From NCBI GenBank assembly GCA_002779055.1, contig PEXM01000022.1, positions 1 through 11,976 of the forward strand: DNA of 11,976 bases, written 5' to 3'. The notes under the pieces are model-generated. The model saw only the letters and a program-made list of their open reading frames with translations. It did no database searches and was not told the DNA's origin. The translations under genes and the position numbers were made by a program. This DNA is from Elusimicrobia bacterium CG08_land_8_20_14_0_20_44_26 (lineage in GTDB: Bacteria > CG03). Positions 1-6,184 of this stretch are shown here, one piece after another. Position 1 is the stretch's first letter; each line of letters opens with the position of its first letter.

Positions 1-282
1 TTTAAAGGAAGAAGACGGAATGTCCCATCCCCAGTCATTTATGGGGAAAAGATTTTTCATGGCTTCCTCATAAAGTTCTTTCAAATTCGCTTTTTCGTTT
101 GTTGAGGCAAAACCCATTTGGCCTTTCCTTATTATTCTGAATGACGCGCCGAAACTTGAAATATTCTCGTCGTCCGATTTTTCGCCGTTCCGAACAGTTA
201 CCGAAAAACCGGATTTTTCCTGAAGAAATAATTCCCTCATCTCGCCTGCGGAACATTTCAGAAGATCCGAAAATTCACCCAT
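1..282 (-). CDS. TldD/PmbA family protein, N-terminal part (runs off left edge)
   Basis: The frame from the ATG at 282 stays open for 94 codons to the window edge, so the gene is cut by the window rather than broken. The translation has the N-terminal pattern of the TldD/PmbA (TldE) family: FSVTVRNGEKSDD, then FGASFRIIRKGQMGFASTN (residues about 44-62), then a helix LKELYEEAMKNL. In this family the segment 'Rv...G+.GFAst' starts the N-terminal domain. TldD and TldE together form a metalloprotease complex that degrades unfolded peptides and matures some modified peptides. The zinc motif that would separate TldD from TldE lies outside the window. The start overlaps the stop of the small membrane-protein gene by 8 bases, and there is no clear Shine-Dalgarno, so translational coupling is likely. 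The family call rests on this short domain only. Confidence 0.62.
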   Translation of the reverse strand, partial: MGEFSDLLKCSAGEMRELFLQEKSGFSVTVRNGEKSDDENISSFGASFRIIRKGQMGFASTNEKANLKELYEEAMKNLFPINDWGWDIPSSSFK

Positions 283-481
283 GCAGGATAAGAAAGAAGA
301 GAAAGAAGGATATCAGGAGACAGATAACGCCCATCCTGCGTTTGTAATGAAGCACGTATGAATCATTAAAAATAAAAAAATTGACAAAAGCGTGTATTTT
401 TATGACCCAGCTCTCTTTATAAAGATATGCCGCCGCCAGAACGAGAAAAAACAAAGCAATTAAAAAAATAATAAATGCCAT
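275..481 (-). CDS. small two-helix membrane protein, unknown function
   Basis: This is a 68-residue ORF (MAFIIFLIALFF... to ...FLFFLILHG). It has a hydrophobic helix at about residues 1-20, a central basic/polar stretch (YKESWVIKIHAF, then YKRRMG) and a second hydrophobic helix at the C-terminus. The basic loop predicts both ends outside and the loop in the cytoplasm. I do not recognise a named family. The open frame extends 12 codons further, to a TTG at 517, but that stretch is exactly the promoter (-35 at 512-517, -10 at 488-493), so the ATG at 481 is the sensible start. It lies about 7 bases after the -10 box and has no Shine-Dalgarno, which would make the mRNA leaderless. The ORF overlaps the next gene (TldD/PmbA-like) by 8 bases, which supports it being translated. 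Confidence 0.55.
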   Translation of the reverse strand: MAFIIFLIALFFLVLAAAYLYKESWVIKIHAFVNFFIFNDSYVLHYKRRMGVICLLISFFLFFLILHG

Positions 482-487
482 TTGGAA

Positions 488-517
488 ATTATATAAAAAA
501 ATCGCGCTCCGTGTCAA
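488..517 (-). promoter_or_regulatory. near-consensus sigma70-type promoter
   Basis: Read on the minus strand, a perfect TTGACA (517 to 512) is followed after 18 bases by a perfect TATAAT (493 to 488). The expected start of transcription is near 481, which is the ATG of the small membrane-protein gene. It should drive that gene and the overlapping TldD/PmbA-like gene. Confidence 0.75.
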
Positions 518-538
518 TAAAAGTTTCGCCGCGGAAAC
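518..538 (-). terminator. possible weak terminator after the flavodiiron gene
   Basis: On the minus strand GTTTC, a 6-base GC-rich loop, and GAAAC form a 5-bp stem at 523-538, followed by TTTTATT (522 to 516). It lies 14 bases past the flavodiiron stop and just before the next promoter. The stem is short and the T run is only four before an A, so it is a weak candidate. Confidence 0.35.
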
Positions 539-551
539 GAACGGTAATTTT

Positions 552-1739
552 TTAAATCTTACCTATCTCGGCGCCGAAGGCCGCGCATTTTTCTATGCTT
601 TCCTTATCCGGATTCCACAAACATTTTATGCCCCGGTTTATTAACTCAAATCCGGATTTTGTCAATAAATCATTCAATTTATCCACGGATTCGCCGCTCC
701 ATCCGTAACAGCCGAACGCCGCCGCTTTTTTATTTTTAAATTTTAAACCCTCAATCATCTCAAGAATACCGGCGGCCGCGCTTGTTATCCCTCTGCCGAT
801 TGTGGGCGAACCGACAAGAATCGTCTTTGATTTGAATATTTCCGTAATAATGTCGTTCTTGTCTTTTTTCGCGACATTAAACAATTTAATGTTGACGTCC
901 TTATCGGATTTTTTAATGCCCGATGCGATGTTTTCCGCCATAATTTTTGTGCCGTCCCACATCGTATCATAAAGAATCGTAATCTGGTTTTCCTGATAAT
1001 TTTTAGACCAGGAAAGATATTTCTCCACAATCTGCGCCGGATTATCCCGCCAGATGACGCCGTGACTGGTCGCTATGATATCAATGGGAAGTTTTAATGC
1101 CCGCACTTCATTAATTTTCTTTTCAACCAGAGAACTAAACGGCGTCAGAATGTTTGCGTAATATTTAATGCACTCCGAAAAGAGCTCGGCCTGATCGACC
1201 AAATCATTAAACAAATATTCGCTGGCATAATGCTGGCCGAAAGCGTCATTGCTGAACAAAATATTATCCGATGTTAAATAACAAGCCATGCTGTCCGGCC
1301 AGTGAAGCATTTTCATTTCCACAAAAATCAGCGCTTTGCCGACGCCCACTTCAATTTTATCGCCCGTTTTAACCGGACGAAAATTCCAGTTCTGATGATA
1401 ATGGCCTTTGAGGGATTTTATTCCGTTTTCGGTGCAGTAAACCGGCGTCTCCGGAATCTGACTCATCAGTTCGGGCAGGCCTCCGCTGTGGTCTATTTCC
1501 GCATGATTGGCAATCACATAATCAATTTTGTTTAAATCAATCTCTTTTTTCAGATTCTCCACATATTCTTTTGCAAACGGTTTCCACACGGTATCGATAA
1601 GAACGGTTTTTTCTTCTCTGACCAGATACGAATTGTAGGTGGTTCCTCTGTGTATGGAATACTCGTTGCCATGGAATTTTTTCAGTTCCCAATCAATCTT
1701 TCCGACCCAATCAACATTGTTTTTAACTTTAATCTTCAT
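552..1739 (-). CDS. fprA: flavodiiron protein (FprA-type, A-type flavoprotein)
   Basis: 395 residues, the usual length for a two-domain flavodiiron protein. These cytosolic enzymes reduce O2 to water and/or NO to N2O at a diiron site next to FMN, protecting anaerobes. The N-terminal metallo-beta-lactamase-like domain carries the full ligand set: H79-x-E81-x-D83-H84 (NHAEIDHSGG), H146 (MLHWPDS), D165 (FSNDAFG) and H226 (TSHGVIW). The C-terminal flavodoxin domain starts at about residue 254 (ITILYDTMWDGT). No rubredoxin or flavin-reductase extension is fused, so a separate electron donor is needed, and none is encoded nearby. The ATG start follows a strong AAGGAGGG seven bases upstream. The gene appears monocistronic, with a dyad over its promoter region. 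Whether O2 or NO is the main substrate cannot be read from the sequence. Confidence 0.96.
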   Translation of the reverse strand: MKIKVKNNVDWVGKIDWELKKFHGNEYSIHRGTTYNSYLVREEKTVLIDTVWKPFAKEYVENLKKEIDLNKIDYVIANHAEIDHSGGLPELMSQIPETPVYCTENGIKSLKGHYHQNWNFRPVKTGDKIEVGVGKALIFVEMKMLHWPDSMACYLTSDNILFSNDAFGQHYASEYLFNDLVDQAELFSECIKYYANILTPFSSLVEKKINEVRALKLPIDIIATSHGVIWRDNPAQIVEKYLSWSKNYQENQITILYDTMWDGTKIMAENIASGIKKSDKDVNIKLFNVAKKDKNDIITEIFKSKTILVGSPTIGRGITSAAAGILEMIEGLKFKNKKAAAFGCYGWSGESVDKLNDLLTKSGFELINRGIKCLWNPDKESIEKCAAFGAEIGKI

Positions 1740-1746
1740 AAATTAT

Positions 1747-1754
1747 CCCTCCTT
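1747..1754 (-). promoter_or_regulatory. strong ribosome binding site of the flavodiiron gene
   Basis: AAGGAGGG on the minus strand, 7 bases before the ATG at 1739. It fixes the start codon. Confidence 0.85.
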
Positions 1755-1765
1755 AGGTAAACTGG

Positions 1766-1790
1766 TAATGTCAAAATTATACTGACATTA
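1766..1790 (-). promoter_or_regulatory. promoter-operator dyad upstream of the flavodiiron gene
   Basis: Two perfect 8-bp arms, TAATGTCA and TGACATTA, flank a 9-base centre. On the minus strand a TATAAT (1781 to 1776) sits at this centre, and the -35 region is poor (CGGAAT at 17-bp spacing). A second small inverted repeat, ATTAT-GG-ATAAT, lies at 1787-1798. A dyad spanning the -10 suggests a repressor site, while the weak -35 would also allow an activator. The regulator is not in the window. I cannot match the arms to a known box with confidence. Confidence 0.6.
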
Positions 1791-1873
1791 TCCATAATAT
1801 TCCGTCGCTAAAACCACTTATTTGCCTGCCCCCCTCCTTTGAAAAAGTGTTTCATCCGCCGGGGCGGGAGGTT

Positions 1874-1894
1874 CTCCCCTTTGAGAAAGGGGAG
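1874..1894. repeat. CTCCCC-type intergenic palindrome
   Basis: A perfect 9-bp stem (CTCCCCTTT / AAAGGGGAG) with a GAG loop. It lies between the flavodiiron promoter and the end of the ATPase gene, in a GC-rich patch (about 1831-1900). No T run follows on either strand, so it is not a canonical terminator. It resembles the hairpins at 6185-6209, 6248-6268 and 10481-10500 and is probably a diverged member of the same dispersed family. Confidence 0.5.
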
Positions 1895-1925
1895 TATTCC
1901 TTAATATCAACTAACTTTTCATATT

Positions 1926-3245
1926 TTATTTGACACTACCGCCGGACGGCCCGAACAGGAGCCACTTCCACAGCGGAAGAAACTTAAATTTTCTTTCTAT
2001 GTTCTGCCACTTCACAATTTCTTCATTTTCATAATCGTCGGTCAGGACAAGAATATTTCCGCACTTCAATTTTTGACTCGCCATTATCGTTGACCTGATT
2101 TCTCTGTTTCTTGTATTTACATCCTCAATGTCAAAGCATCCCTGAATCAGTTTTTCTACCTTCGTCCCTTTTTTAATCACAAAATCCACTTCCTTGCCCT
2201 GAGAATCGCTATAGAAAAAAATCTCCTCGCTGTCTTTATTCCTCAACAGTTCGGTCAAAACAATATTTTCCATAATTTTACCGTAATTCGGGCTGAACTG
2301 GGATGCGACCGCATTAATAAAACCGGTGTCAACGACATAAATTTTTTTCGGCTGCATCATCTGGTTTTTAACCTTGAAAGAAAAAACATTCAGTTGATTA
2401 AAAATACAGGACTCCTCAAGATAAGAAACATAATTTTTTACGGTGTGAACGCTTCTAATGTCAAAAATATTTTTCATCCGGTTATAACTCATACGGGAAG
2501 AAAAGTTAGAAAGCAGATAAAACGCCATCTCTTTCAGAACCTTAACATACTTTATTGAAAATCTGGAGAGCACATCCTTCACTATTATCTGACCGTATAA
2601 ATCCCGTAAATATTTTTCCTTTGCCCGGCCGTTTTTCAATTTTATCACTTCCGGAAAACCGCCGAATTTCACATATTCGGCAAACAAATTTTTTATTTCC
2701 CCCCTTTTTTCGGCTATAAAAGCGTCTTCTGTTTTATATTTTTTATTTTTATATTCCACAAACTCCCTGAAAGAGAAAGGGAAAAGTTCCGCAGCGATGT
2801 GTCTTCCTGTAAGATGAGTCGCCAGTTCCCTGCTCAAGAGCCGGGAATTGCTGCCTGTGATAAATATATTATATCCCAGCCGCTTCAATCTATTGACGAA
2901 CAATTCCCAGCCCGCGGCATTCTGCGCCTCATCAAGAAAAATATATTTCAGAGCCGGGTTTATTTCTTTAACGGTTTCAAACAAAGCATTCAGGTCGCCG
3001 GGCTTTGTCCCGATTAATCTTTCATCGTCCAGATTTATATATCCGTAGTTTTTATTTTTCAACAAAAGATGCACGAGAACGGATTTCCCGCATCTTCGCA
3101 CTCCCGTTATAACTTTGATTAGATTCCCCGTAAACAGTTCTCCGGTTTTTGAAATTATCTCCCTTTTGATTATCCTTTCCTGAAAAATTCTGTTAATCTC
3201 TTCTCTCTGTTCAAGGAGTATTTGCTTCAAAACTCTTTTTTCCAT
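1926..3245 (-). CDS. AAA ATPase with DUF4143 C-terminal domain
   Basis: 439 residues, full length for this family. The N-terminal AAA-type ATPase domain has Walker A GVRRCGKS (residues 48-55), Walker B YIFLDEAQ (101-108) and a sensor-like FITGSNS (128-134), followed by the family's ELFPFSFREFVEY. The C-terminal DUF4143 part carries DSQGKEVDFVIKKG (347-360), a position resembling the PD-(D/E)xK nuclease fold. The usual following EVK is replaced by LIQGCFDIED, a known variant in the family that may lack nuclease activity. Its cellular role is not established; these ATPases are widespread, often multicopy and horizontally spread. It stands alone between repeat-rich gaps and has its own palindromic promoter. 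The start ATG at 3245 fits the family's typical N-terminus. The ORF looks more AT-rich than the aspS-uppP cluster (by eye, not counted), consistent with transfer. Confidence 0.92.
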   Translation of the reverse strand: MEKRVLKQILLEQREEINRIFQERIIKREIISKTGELFTGNLIKVITGVRRCGKSVLVHLLLKNKNYGYINLDDERLIGTKPGDLNALFETVKEINPALKYIFLDEAQNAAGWELFVNRLKRLGYNIFITGSNSRLLSRELATHLTGRHIAAELFPFSFREFVEYKNKKYKTEDAFIAEKRGEIKNLFAEYVKFGGFPEVIKLKNGRAKEKYLRDLYGQIIVKDVLSRFSIKYVKVLKEMAFYLLSNFSSRMSYNRMKNIFDIRSVHTVKNYVSYLEESCIFNQLNVFSFKVKNQMMQPKKIYVVDTGFINAVASQFSPNYGKIMENIVLTELLRNKDSEEIFFYSDSQGKEVDFVIKKGTKVEKLIQGCFDIEDVNTRNREIRSTIMASQKLKCGNILVLTDDYENEEIVKWQNIERKFKFLPLWKWLLFGPSGGSVK

Positions 3246-3254
3246 TTTTCATCC

Positions 3255-3284
3255 ACTGCAAAATATTATAAATTATTTTGCAGT
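3255..3284 (-). promoter_or_regulatory. palindromic promoter/operator of the DUF4143 ATPase gene
   Basis: Perfect 11-bp arms (ACTGCAAAATA and TATTTTGCAGT) are separated by 8 bases, and the dyad ends 9 bases before the ATG. The minus-strand -10 box TATAAT (3270 to 3265) lies inside the dyad. A plausible -35, TTGCAT (3293 to 3288), stands 17 bases upstream and repeats the TGCA core. A protein binding the dyad would block the polymerase, so self-regulation or local repression is likely. The predicted leader is only about 12 bases. Confidence 0.62.
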
Positions 3285-3322
3285 TCAATGCAAATTTCTT
3301 TACATTTTCTCCCGGCGCTTTT

Positions 3323-3365
3323 GTAGCGGTGCGATTGCCATCGCGCATAGCAATGCGGCCGCTAC
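3323..3365. repeat. TAGCGG-type palindromic repeat
   Basis: Terminal arms GTAGCGG and CCGCTAC (7 bp) enclose a partly self-complementary interior (ATTGC at 3334-3338 against GCAAT at 3350-3354). The element begins TTGTAGCGGT, exactly like the compound element at 11817-11880. The 3285-3538 gap holds this element, a further GC-rich stretch (GCAGG and CTGCAG motifs to about 3410) and the hairpin at 3437-3475. I see no gene there. Confidence 0.5.
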
Positions 3366-3436
3366 CTTGCAGGTTGCAAAGCTTTACCCTGCAGGACTGC
3401 TATCCCGCCGCTGCATTTTTCAAATCCCCCCTCATC

Positions 3437-3475
3437 TCATTACGACACGTATCGTTACGACTTCTGTCGTAATGA
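3437..3475. repeat. TACGAC hairpin with two alternative pairings
   Basis: TCATTACGACA (3437-3447) is the perfect complement of TGTCGTAATGA (3465-3475). An internal TCGTTACGAC copy (3451-3460 region) can pair with the same 3' arm around a TTCT loop, with one G-T wobble. The two folds exclude each other. No T run follows, so it is not a simple terminator, and it lies between convergence-free minus-strand genes. Confidence 0.5.
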
Positions 3476-3533
3476 TGTAATAAAATATTTTCCGCAAATC
3501 GGAAATCAAGTTAGAGTTACCGCCGCACCTTGA

Positions 3534-3574
3534 TTACATCACAAGTTTCTTTCAACTTTCAAGACCTGACCCCT
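3534..3574. repeat. 41-bp direct repeat, copy 1
   Basis: Identical over 41 bases to 3925-3965. On the minus strand it begins AGGGGTCAGGTCTTGAAAG and ends TTGTGATGTAA. It encodes the last 11 residues and stop of the DUF192 ORF. The core GGGGTCAGGTCTTGA resembles a motif I recall from dispersed intergenic repeats in many environmental bacteria; that link is from memory and unchecked. Confidence 0.9.
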
Positions 3575-3946
3575 GTTTTCAAGGACTCCGGGTTTTGTTT
3601 CAAGGACCGCCGTCGTGCCGGAAGGCGCAAAAGCCACTCGCCACGGTTTTAAATTTCTTTTGACCTCAAGAATCCTAAAAACCTCTTTGTCTCCGGCTAA
3701 AAAAAATACGTCTATCTCAAATTTCATAAAGAACATGTGCACGCTTCCACAGGGCAACAAAAACATTCCGTAATCATCCGCTATTTTTTTTCTGCCGAGA
3801 AGCCCTTTGAGGCGCGCAAAGAAAGAGTCCGCAATTTCAAGTTCGGAAATAAGGCACCGCCCTTCAGCGTCGTATAATTTGCCTCCTCTTGCTTTTGCAT
3901 TTTTTTTCTTCTCTTCCGCAATTTTTACATCACAAGTTTCTTTCAA
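3539..3946 (-). CDS. DUF192 family protein, ends remodelled by a repeat
   Basis: 135 residues. The DUF192 signature is clear: ARLKGLLGRKK (residues 44-54), PCGSVHMFFMKFEIDVFF (65-82), a KPWRVA motif (100-105) and VLETKPG (114-120). DUF192 proteins are small beta-rich proteins of unknown biochemical function, often secreted; no signal peptide is seen here. The family normally ends with a short conserved strand (typically a 'GD' turn). Here the last 11 residues (RGQVLKVERNL) are encoded by the 41-bp repeat, so the native end may be lost. The only in-frame start candidate is a TTG at 3946, which lies in the second repeat copy. No ATG or GTG is available upstream of the domain. It follows aspS in the same frame, two codons after its TGA. 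It may be translated by coupling to aspS, or it may be a gene damaged at both ends. Confidence 0.8.
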   Translation of the reverse strand: MKETCDVKIAEEKKKNAKARGGKLYDAEGRCLISELEIADSFFARLKGLLGRKKIADDYGMFLLPCGSVHMFFMKFEIDVFFLAGDKEVFRILEVKRNLKPWRVAFAPSGTTAVLETKPGVLENRGQVLKVERNL

Positions 3947-3965
3947 CTTTCAAGACCTGACCCCT
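3925..3965. repeat. 41-bp direct repeat, copy 2
   Basis: Perfect copy of 3534-3574, offset by 391 bases. On the minus strand it supplies the last codons and TGA stop of aspS (…GVRS) and the TTG from which the DUF192 frame opens. The two copies together bracket the DUF192 gene. Confidence 0.9.
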
Positions 3966-5674
3966 ACTATTTTTATACCGAGATCGCGAAGCTGAGCGGG
4001 CGAGACAGCGGCCGGCGCAGATGACAGGGGACATTCGGCGTTCTGCGTTTTGGGAAACGCTATGACATCCCTTATTGAATCAAGCCCGAGAATTTTGACG
4101 GCGAGCCGCTCCAGACCGAAAGCAAAACCCCCGTGAGGCGGGCAGCCGTATGACAGCGCTTTCAAAAGAAAACCGAATTTTTCATTGTATTCATCTTCCG
4201 GAATCCCAAGAATCTCAAAAATCTTTTTCTGCACTTCCGCCTGATGTATCCTCACCGACCCGCCGCCGAGTTCCTCGCCGTTTATAACAAAGTCGTATGA
4301 AAGGGACTCCATTTTCAAGGGATTTTCTGAAAAAATGTCGCCCACAGGCGCCGTAAAAGGGTGGTGAACCGACTCAAGCCCGCCTTCTTCGTTTTTTATG
4401 AAGAGCGGCGCATCCACCACCCACACCGGGTAAAAGCCGTCCTTCATCAATTTAAAATTTTTCGCAATGCTCATCCGCAGGGCGCCCATCATTTCAAACG
4501 CTTTCTTTGAAGTGCTCGCAAAAATCATTCCGCTTGCAAAATTAAAAAGTTCCTTAATTTTATTTATCTCTTTTTCCCCGAATAACTTGAGCACGGGGCT
4601 TTTTAAATCATCACCGTCTTTTTTTATCCACACAAGGCCGCCGGCTCCGAGTGCTTTCGCATCAAGCGTCAAATCGTCAAGTTCTCCTCTGGAAAATTCC
4701 CGAGCCGCAAAGAATGCAACAATTTTGTTTCCCGCCTGAACTTCTGACCTAAAAACGTTGAAAGGGGAGTCCCTGAAAACTTCCGTGATGTCTTCGAGCG
4801 TTGAAATTTCAACCCTCAAATCCGGTTTATCCGAACCGAATTTTTTCATTGATTCATCATATTTCAAGGATACAACAGCCGGCAGTTTTATGCCGAATTC
4901 CTCAAATATCTTTTCCACAAGGGCCCTTGATGTTTCCATAATCTCATCCCTTGCCGTAAAAGACATTTCCATATCAATCTGAAGAAATTCAGGCTGACGG
5001 TCGGCGCGCAGGTCTTCGTCTCTGAAACACTTCGCTATCTGGTAATATTTTTCTAACCCCGCCGCCATCAAAATTTGTTTAAAAAGCTGCGGCGACTGAG
5101 GCAGCGCGAAAAACGCCCCGCGCTGCATCCTTGACGGCACGAGATAATCCCGCGCTCCTTCCGGCGTTGATTTTGTGAGTATCGGAGTCACCACTTCTAT
5201 AAAACCGCAACCGGAAAAATAATCCCGCGTTATTTTCATTATCCTGTCCATTGAGACAAGATTTTTAAGCATGCCGGCTCCTCTTAAATCCAGAAACCTG
5301 TATTTAAGCCGCACTTCCTCGCTCACCTTTTCGCCGGGATAAAACGGCAGAGGTTCGCAGGTGTTCAAAACTTCAAACTCTTCAACCCAAAGCTCCACTT
5401 CTCCCGTCGCCAGTTTTTTATTTACGGAGTCCTTCGGTCTTTCAAGGACTTTACCTTTTACTTTTATGACAAATTCCACTCTGAGCATTGAAACGTTTTT
5501 CGCGAAATCGGCGCCTTTTTTTGTCACATCAAAGACGATCTGAATTTTACCGGAACGGTTCCTCAAGTCCGCAAAAACGACGCCCCCGTGGTCTCTGAGA
5601 GCGTCAACCCATCCCGAAATCTCAAGGGTCTTCCCGGCAAACGATTTATTTACCGAATTGATTTCAATTCTCAA
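3950..5674 (-). CDS. aspS: aspartyl-tRNA synthetase, bacterial type
   Basis: 574 residues, normal for the bacterial enzyme that charges tRNA-Asp with aspartate. In order: OB-fold anticodon-binding domain (about 1-105, ISGWVDALRDHGG), class II catalytic core with TPEGARDYLVPSR (170-182), motif 2 FRDEDLRADRQPEFLQID (217-234), the GAD insertion (about 280-400), HHPFTAP (437-443) and motif 3 FGLERLAVKILGLDSIRDVIAFPK (519-542). Motif 3 has GLERL where GLDRL is usual. His29 in RDHGG matches the residue seen in non-discriminating AspRS, which also charges tRNA-Asn; the second marker position reads RPKDS rather than RPxGT, so this is unsettled. The TTG start overlaps the pgpA stop (TTGA) and follows a GAGG. 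The last four residues (GVRS) and stop come from a 41-bp repeat. Confidence 0.97.
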   Translation of the reverse strand: MRIEINSVNKSFAGKTLEISGWVDALRDHGGVVFADLRNRSGKIQIVFDVTKKGADFAKNVSMLRVEFVIKVKGKVLERPKDSVNKKLATGEVELWVEEFEVLNTCEPLPFYPGEKVSEEVRLKYRFLDLRGAGMLKNLVSMDRIMKITRDYFSGCGFIEVVTPILTKSTPEGARDYLVPSRMQRGAFFALPQSPQLFKQILMAAGLEKYYQIAKCFRDEDLRADRQPEFLQIDMEMSFTARDEIMETSRALVEKIFEEFGIKLPAVVSLKYDESMKKFGSDKPDLRVEISTLEDITEVFRDSPFNVFRSEVQAGNKIVAFFAAREFSRGELDDLTLDAKALGAGGLVWIKKDGDDLKSPVLKLFGEKEINKIKELFNFASGMIFASTSKKAFEMMGALRMSIAKNFKLMKDGFYPVWVVDAPLFIKNEEGGLESVHHPFTAPVGDIFSENPLKMESLSYDFVINGEELGGGSVRIHQAEVQKKIFEILGIPEDEYNEKFGFLLKALSYGCPPHGGFAFGLERLAVKILGLDSIRDVIAFPKTQNAECPLSSAPAAVSPAQLRDLGIKIVGVRS

Positions 5675-6135
5675 ACCAACCTCATCACGATTATCTGCAT
5701 AATGACATTCGTTATAAAGCCCGCCATAACGTCATCCGCCATTATCCCCCAGCCGCCCGACAGTTTTTCAGCCATTTTTATCGGTTTTATTTTAGCGCCG
5801 TCTAAAATTCTGAATATTACAAAAGCGATGACGATAAGCCAGAATTTTTTCGGGACAAAAGCCATTGAAACAAGAAAACCCATTATCTCGTCTATAACAA
5901 TTTTAGGGCAGTCCTTCTGAGCGAATATATCCTCCGCTTTTCCAGAAATGTAGACGCCCGCGGCGATGCCGAGCACTAAAAGCATCCAGTAGTCGCTCGG
6001 GTAAGAAAGGGAATCTCTCCATATGACGAATATTATAACGCCCACAACCGTCCCTATTGTTCCTTCCCCGGGATGGGGTGCATAATTGGAAACTCCAAAA
6101 CCCGTGGCAAGAAATTTCATAATTTTATCCTTCAC
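5671..6135 (-). CDS. pgpA: phosphatidylglycerophosphatase A
   Basis: 154 residues, the usual size of PgpA. It is an inner-membrane phosphatase that removes the terminal phosphate from phosphatidylglycerophosphate to give phosphatidylglycerol. Signature segments are HPGEGTIGT (21-29), KIVIDEIMG with D82-E83 (78-86), FRILDGAKIKPI (108-119) and GGWGIMADDVMAG (127-139). Hydrophobic segments lie at about 27-40, 50-64, 98-111 and 136-152. The GTG start is chosen because GGGAGG stands 7 bases upstream. An internal ATG five codons in is possible but worse placed. It follows pgsA, the preceding enzyme of the same pathway, across a 146-bp gap filled with palindromes, and its stop overlaps the aspS start. 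Confidence 0.94.
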   Translation of the reverse strand: MKDKIMKFLATGFGVSNYAPHPGEGTIGTVVGVIIFVIWRDSLSYPSDYWMLLVLGIAAGVYISGKAEDIFAQKDCPKIVIDEIMGFLVSMAFVPKKFWLIVIAFVIFRILDGAKIKPIKMAEKLSGGWGIMADDVMAGFITNVIMQIIVMRLV

Positions 6136-6142
6136 CGTCTAA

Positions 6143-6148
6143 CCTCCC
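6143..6148 (-). promoter_or_regulatory. ribosome binding site deciding the pgpA GTG start
   Basis: GGGAGG on the minus strand, 7 bases ahead of the GTG at 6135. Confidence 0.7.
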
Positions 6149-6184
6149 GTATTACTTTTTTTCCATTTTACTTTTTTCTCTTTT

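Noticed and set aside
482..517. Longer form of the small membrane protein starting at TTG 517
   Set aside because: The extra 12 codons coincide exactly with the -35, spacer and -10 of the promoter.
3300..3535. Possible CRISPR-like or tRNA content in the repeat-rich gap
   Set aside because: The palindromes differ from each other, there is no regular repeat-spacer spacing, and no cloverleaf with TTC-arm features was found.
3950..3952. Selenocysteine or programmed readthrough at the aspS TGA
   Set aside because: TGA ends several other genes here, I see no SECIS-like hairpin just after it, and the stop lies in an inserted repeat, so ordinary termination is the simpler reading.
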